Shown piece by piece: positions 58,101 through 64,000 of a stretch of DNA of 64,000 bases (its first letter is position 1; every line of letters begins with the position of its first letter). A program made the position numbers and the translations under genes. The stretch spans positions 6,689,054-6,753,053 of the forward strand of contig OZ005694.1 in the NCBI GenBank assembly GCA_963930775.1, written 5' to 3'. Source of the DNA: Cliona cf. orientalis. Taxonomy: Eukaryota > Porifera > Demospongiae > Clionaida > Clionaidae. The notes under the pieces were generated by a model. The model made no database searches. It was not told where the DNA came from and saw only the letters and a list, made by a program, of their open reading frames with translations.

Positions 58101-61100
58101 TACTACATATAGATGACTATCTTGATGCTTAGATGATTTTATATAATTAGCGTAAGTCATCAACTCTCGACCGTCTAAGACATTTGGGACTGTAACTCGG
58201 GCTCTGTACGTGCTATATATGAACCTCGAACAAATCCATTCGATAGATAACTCATTTATCTAATGAGCGACCACTTACCATGCATTTCTGCGATCACTAT
58301 GAGCGATTATGTTAGACCCATGATTTTATGAATTGGCGACCGTTTCCACCAGTTGTCGACTGCCCAGTAATTTGTAACAGCGCTAATGTCGACTGATAGC
58401 CGATTTTTATAATAAATGTGCATGCAAGTAGTAGATACTTAAAATAATATTTTCATCATGATTATTACAAAGTTACTATTAAATATCAAGTTTTTATATC
58501 AAATGAAACTTTTATATACACAAGATACACAAAATTAATACCATCCCCATACGTTCATAGTGCATGGCAAAATGCGACCACACCCGAGACCATGCACTGT
58601 ATAGTAGATATCGGTCGATAATAAAAGGTGGTTGACTAATGATGATTTACGCTATTATTCAATTCCTTTTCAAGCTTTCCTACTCAGACTTTTGCAAAAT
58701 CAAAGGTACAGTTGGTTGGTGTGGTTTGGTGGAGGAATACACTACAGACTTAATACATACATGTATAATAATATTATATAGTATAGCGGGTATAACTTTG
58801 GCGAGCATTAAATTTGGCGAAATAGCTCTCCATTGGTATTGGCAAAGTGGCGATCTGGATGCTTACCACCATATGCGTGCATACATTATTTGGCGAATTT
58901 TCAATTTGGTGATTTAATAATATACCAAATTCACGAAACTTTACAGTATACATATCGTACGCATGCAAGTTGTTGGATACAACACAGTGTCCCAGGTAAG
59001 CACCATACCATAACTTCAACTTCTTCACTACCTGCGTGCTTACCCGGTACACAAGGCACTTACGATGTGCCAAACCATGCACAAAATTAGTGGGTGAAGT
59101 TAAAGTTCAATCATGATTGTGATAGGCAATTGCCACTATAGCTAGCGCATTATAAACACAGGACAATCCAAGTACATGTATAGGAAGCTATTTACTGTAC
59201 CTTTGGTTTCATCCAGTGGGGGGACAGGAGAAAGCTTCCCCACACCCCCCCCCCCCCCCAACCAGCTCCCTAAAATTTTGATTTTAATTATCACAATAAG
59301 TTTAAAAATCACTATCTTTCTTTTTCATCAAAAAATTACCTGAAGCAATCGGGAAAATTACAGAAATTGTACTAAAGGTAACTCTTCTAACTAGAGCTAT
59401 ATATATATAGCATCTAGAGCGCATACCACGCGGCACGATTTGCAGCGCTAGTTACGCATTTCCAGCAATTCGAGGAGTGTAAAAATCAGTTTTTCACCGA
59501 TATCTATAGTGTTTCGTTGTGTTTATAGCATGCAAAAATATCTAAAACTAGAGATCTGGCGATTTTCGTGCTGATAATGACAATGACAACAGACAAACTG
59601 ATTAGTTTACCCCTGCGTATGCGCATGGGGTAAAAATATATCCCAAGGAACTTTATGTGCCATAATCGTCCACTCATATAATAATTACACTTTCACCCCA
59701 AACTTTTATCGCTAGATGAACCCTGTTCATGCACTGTGGATAGGCATGGAGCATGCATTCAATGTAAACAAAATGGGAACTTTTCCTTGACCAGTACTGT
59801 GGGTAGGATATGGACCAATTATTATCATAAAATTCCTGCTGCCATATAGTTACGTTACTTACATGAGTAATTTCTGATAGAGACCCCATAGAAAATGATG
59901 ATGTCACACATGTACATGTACATTCATGATCAGCTGCGATGTTCCTCTGATACAGTGTCCTCTCACCCAGCGACAGCTCAAGAATTTGTTCACTCTGAAA
60001 AAATGTCATGTCCACTAGTCTGAATGCTTCCATTAACTCCCAAACAACCACAGTGGGTATAAACCACATAGCGATAAAAGAGTTGGCAGATTCTACAGCT
60101 ACTAAGATGGAAACAGCAACAAATTCGGACAGTCGTAGTTCATTATAGAAGCGATTTCGAAAGGAATCCAGCTTTTCGAGTGTGTATGACTTGGGATCAT
60201 CTGCAAACTTTGCCCTCAGCATTTTGTGGTCAACACATGGTACTTTTAAGCCTGGCCAGCACACTATCACCTCACTGATAGTACTGATTTTCTTGAACGA
60301 TTGTACCTTTTCAGCGTATGAAATCATTTCTTGCTTCAAATCTTGACTACCGAATTTTGATATGAGATGTTGCAATAATTTGAAATCAATAAACGTGAAG
60401 AGTGGATTGAGGCGATTAAAAAGCTGAGAAATAACTCTTCTTTTCTCTAACTTAGGTAGCATCTTCTGTATTGTACTTTCATACTCCTTCCGGAACGTAA
60501 CTGGCAATTTTGTCAATACTTGCAACACTTGATCCACCGAAGTACTTCCTTCTGACAATTCATTCACCAGGCGTTCATGAAGGCAGTCAAACTGATCCAT
60601 CAATGCTTCGATCCACTTGGGCACATCCAGAGGGAACACTGCATAGAATAAGTTATAGGCAAGATACGTAACACAATAACAATGGGTAGGTATGTATATA
60701 CCATCACAATGTCATATTAAAATTAATGTTACTACATGAAGGTCACTAAGAATTGTTTCTACTGTACAGCGGGAAACTTTGGAGAGGTTTTAAATTTGGA
60801 AATTTGGAAAACTCGGTATAGATTACCCAAATTAGTTTGCGCAACTATGGCAATAATCATTTAGAATGCCATTTAAATTTCACCAATAGCAATGAAGAGC
60901 CATTTTGCCAAATTTAATGCTTGCCACAGTAAACCTGGGTCCAGGGAGGAGCTTATAAGTATGTTCACCTTGTCTTGATCACGTTATACCATTATTATAA
61001 TAGTGGGAAGTTTTTTGAGGGGTCCACTTTTTATAGATAATAGACTAACAACGAAATTGAATCCCTGTACTCTATAATGGGAATGTGTCAGCAAAAAACT

Positions 61101-61228
61101 AAAATTTAATGGTAAAGATCACCTACATGTATCTATGAAAATCAAACTTCCCCCTAATTTTCCCGCTAGTACGAAAATAGCTGTGGCGGTTGAGCAACAG
61201 TAGGCACTTTAATTCATGCATACATGTA

Positions 61229-61890
61229 GCGTAACGTGCCAATTACTGACAGGTATCAACTATCGGAAATACGGGTATCGATTATCGACATAGGGCCTTA
61301 AGTGTAGGCAGTGGGCGTGGCGCGTTTAATAATAACTTCGCGTGGTCGATCGCGACTCGCTTCTGTGCTTCAGGCTGGACTTTTGAAGGTAAGTTTTGCT
61401 TCATTTGTGATAAGATGACCCTCACAGTGTCTTACTTTCTCAATACAGGGGCAAAGACGCGATGGTGCCGTTCCCGAGACGCTCCTGCCAAGATTGAAAA
61501 AACGATAAAGATCGAACAAGCTCACCTATGAACATGAAGTTGTCTCAGTAGTTAGAGCTCATGATTATGCACTTGCTAGTATTTTTTATATAATTTTCGT
61601 ACTCTTGGATTGCATGCACTGTGATGACAAAGCTCCAAGTGACGATAATTGATTGTATTGAAAGTATACGGTGTGCCGATAATACGTACCGACTGTTGAT
61701 AACTGGTATTCGCAACTATAAGCTAATATTGCCATTGCAGACGTACTTTGATTGGCAGCCCCCTGAGACTTTAGGTACTTGTAGCCCTGGCGATCCCCTA
61801 CCTTTTGGTCCAAGTTCGAAGTTCAGGCGATGTTCCTAAGCAACAGCACACGCGGGAGAAAACCGTATGTCGATAATTGGCACTTTACGC
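61229..61890. mobile_element. 662-bp TA-flanked element, intron 1 of locus IV
   Basis: Ends GCGTAACGTGCCAATTA and, inverted, GCGTAAAGTGCCAATTA, between TA at 61227-61228 and 61891-61892. The locus I intron (about 14480) is uninterrupted. The interior holds a plausible GT-AG unit, with donor GAAGGTAAG near 61388 and acceptor CAATACAG near 61448, so it may carry part of a gene. No domain is recognised. Confidence 0.65.
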
Positions 61891-63064
61891 TAGCTAATAT
61901 AATTATGCTCAGACAATTTTGTAATTACATGTATGCACATCAAATGTTTACTGTTGTCAGCTAGTGGTGACTTTCAAAAGGTTTTTTGATCTCCAAAAAG
62001 TTTTAATATTATTATGCTCGGAAATTCATGTGAGATACGTTAATTAGGTTGTAAAGTCCTATAATGGACAGTTTTGCACTTACGCACCTACTGAGGAACA
62101 AACTTAATTGTGAAATGATCCCCCAGGAACTACATGAAATTAACTCATTTTTGCCCCCAAGAACAATTAATTTGTACAGTTCAATCCCCTATATAGGATC
62201 AATTAATTTATCGCTCTGGAAATTAACAAGTGATTGCTTGACCCCTCCGGAACCTGTATAGGGAACCAGAAAGTACCCCCAAAGATTAATTAAAATCACC
62301 AAAAGAGGCCTGTCACGAAATAAATGGTCCCCCGCTACAAGTGGTCCCCCGGACCATCCGTTTCCGCAAAAAATGGTCATCAGTGTCAAGGGTGGACTGC
62401 TTGTGGCAGGCACAGATGGTCCGGGGGGACAGATTATTCTGGCACCAATGAATGATGGATCGTCATTCAGTGCATGATAGGCTCATAAGAACCAAATAGC
62501 CCAATAATTATTCCATACCTGTAGAACTTGATTCACCCTGGTGCTCTTGAGCCTGGTGATTCTGACCACTTCCAGAAGGTATTTCCCAGTTGGTGACACT
62601 TCCTGACAGTGGTACCAGGCTCAACGTCGACTTAACCTTTATACACAGAAACTCCACGAGATCACAGCGTTGTCGACGGTGCAAAACGCTAGCTAGCTTA
62701 AATACGTGGCTTTCTTGCCCTCCCTCTTGTCCCAGGTATCCAACAGAGCTATTCTGCAGAGCTCTTGGCTGGAGTTCTCGCGATTTATATCTCTCAGTTT
62801 CTCCAAGGTGAACTCGAGGTAACGCCCAGCCATCTCCCAGTCGTCAAGCTTGACAGCAACCTCATCTCGGACTCGCTCCGGACACTCCTTGTCCAGATCC
62901 GTAGGTTTTAAACCGTGTCGGGACAAAATCTCCTCCAATTGCAAACTAGGACCTACTTTGATTGACGCCATGATATGCTTCGTTCGCCACACCCCAAAAT
63001 CCAAAATCTGATACATACAATCTTGATGACCATTTCCTAAATGCACTACTGGGATCGAGTTGCA

Positions 63065-63205
63065 TTATTACCACGCGCGCATGCGCAAGGGGTAAAGTAA
63101 TCGTCGTCATCGTTGTCGTTAGCACTCGCCATATCTCGAGATGTAGGCGTATAAGCGACTCGTATACGTAAGCACAACGAATCAATCGAATTCGGCGAAA
63201 AAATA
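63065..63205. repeat. Dispersed GCGCATGCGC repeat, copy upstream of locus IV
   Basis: Near match to 48720-48905. It continues with weaker similarity to about 63400, matching 48905-49110 (CGCACAACTAA, GGTAAAGATCGTCGA). Together these make a ~350-bp duplicated stretch lying 100 bp upstream of the locus IV start and 1.4 kb downstream of the locus III start. Confidence 0.6.
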
Positions 63206-63409
63206 GCTTCAGTGTACGTTAAATCGAGGGATACGGTCCACGAGCGTCATAAATAGTGCCTATTTGTTGGCCACCGTAGCCACGCCTATCGACAGTGCCC
63301 ATCGGGTGCTTTCTGCGCGTGCGCACAACTAACAAGCGCATGACTGGTAAAGATCGTCGATGTTCTAAATAATGCTCGTGACGTCTATAGTGACTGAAAT
63401 CTGAAGCCC

Positions 63410-64000
63410 CATGGAACCAGTCAGCCTCAGAGGCATACAATTAATCGGTGCTAACATCCCTTAGTTTATATCAATTAGGGATGTCAGGGCAAAAAATTCA
63501 CTTCATCATTAGCATTATTACTCTGCACCAGTGTGTAGAGTAGGTATAGCTGATCACTCTGATATGTATATGACGTATATTAATTCCATATTTATGTCTC
63601 AATCCTGGGTTAATTCATGTCAACATTCTCCGGAGTAAGCAATACAAAAAATGGCATAATTGGTCCATTACAAGTAATGGTAGTTCTGAAATAGTCTGGC
63701 GGGCCAGCCCCTTCGCACGAGGGAGGAAGGGTCTGGTGTCATGCCTATACGCGACTTGTACCGCTGCAGCCAGGAGTGCAGCCCAATCAGATCGCTCCAC
63801 GTCACCACTAATATTGTGTGGTTAGTGGTATGCAGGCCGACCAATGAGAGGCCCACTCCTTTTGTTCAATAAACGGTTGGGGTTGTCCCTACCACGCATT
63901 CTGACCAACCAGGTGCTAGATCTTCATGAGGCTGGCGATCATAACAATTTATTAAAAACGAAGAGCAGGCATCTGATTGGTCAGCCCGAGTATTTAGATA
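63410..64000. other. No gene recognised
   Basis: The right end of the window has only short open frames on both strands without recognisable domains. A GC-richer patch at about 63690-63800 differs in composition from its surroundings but shows no TIR or splice pattern that I can support. Confidence 0.5.

Larger units (their letters stand above)
50431..62971 (-). pseudogene. Locus IV: death domain-NHR-SOCS gene copy with damaged exon 1 and exon-7 acceptor
   Basis: Exons: 1 62971-62519, 2 60638-59863, 3 56256-56128, 4 56064-55885, 5 55202-55028, 6 52093-51473, 7 50564-50431. In exon 1 a 1-nt net deletion at about 62699-62703, compared with loci I and II, turns ATYLKLA into ATYL-S-stop and removes the end of the death domain. 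The usual exon-7 acceptor AG has become GG (50571-50572). An AG six bases downstream keeps the frame, with loss of two codons. Exons 2-6 are open. Exon 4 has extra Gly-Asp codons (GDDGDDGDGD) from a CATCGC repeat. It may be a very young pseudogene, or the frameshift may be an assembly error or allele. Confidence 0.65.

Overview
The window is eukaryotic and AT-rich. It is dominated by introns and DNA transposons, and every CDS I can support is split by GT-AG introns. The host genes combine a death-fold domain, a Neuralized (NHR) domain and a SOCS box. This, together with the density of short TIR elements, suggests an early-branching metazoan, most likely a demosponge. That assignment is inference from gene content, not from a search.

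The backbone is four head-to-tail paralogues (loci I-IV) of one seven-exon gene, all on the minus strand: I 15723 to beyond the left edge, II 30591-18935, III 50263-37145, IV 62971-50431. Splice phases and exon sizes agree across copies: exon 1 death domain, exon 2 a large unassigned domain, exons 3-5 a second unassigned region, exon 6 NHR, exon 7 SOCS box. Only locus II reads open throughout (800 aa). I has an 8-bp exon-2 deletion and a transposon-truncated NHR exon. III has exon-1 frameshifts, a 1.35-kb insertion in exon 2 and an 8-bp exon-3 deletion. IV has a 1-nt net frameshift in the death domain and a mutated exon-7 acceptor. The inferred product is an E3-ligase adaptor: the SOCS box would recruit Elongin/Cullin, the NHR would bind a target, and the death domain would link to apoptotic or immune signalling.

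Because the four copies align, several insertions can be dated against an empty site in a sister copy. The left end (1-1368) is a long inverted repeat plus a 1.0-kb TTAA-flanked element that cuts the NHR exon of I. Positions 1641-8479 hold a nested stack: an unclassified TIR element containing a 6.5-kb Mutator-like element, which itself contains a 75-bp mini-element at a splice donor. That Mutator-like element encodes C2H2 fingers, MULE transposase, SWIM, CXXC finger and OTU protease. Positions 32989-36039 hold an apparently intact 3.05-kb transposon (744-aa RNase-H-like transposase, 33-bp TIRs, 4-bp TSD) in a duplicated block whose sister copy keeps the empty site.

Locus III carries a 3.6-kb foldback element (39191-42781, 9-bp TSD) and an A-S-A(inverted)-S compound element (46948-48293). 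Locus IV carries a four-unit tandem array (52844-54553), a ~370-bp tandem duplication split by another element (56570-58100), and a TA-flanked element (61229-61890). A family of elements with ends TAGYCTCG and 9-bp TSDs, from 51 to 632 bp, is scattered through locus II and the MULE. I found no rRNA, convincing tRNA, or CRISPR.
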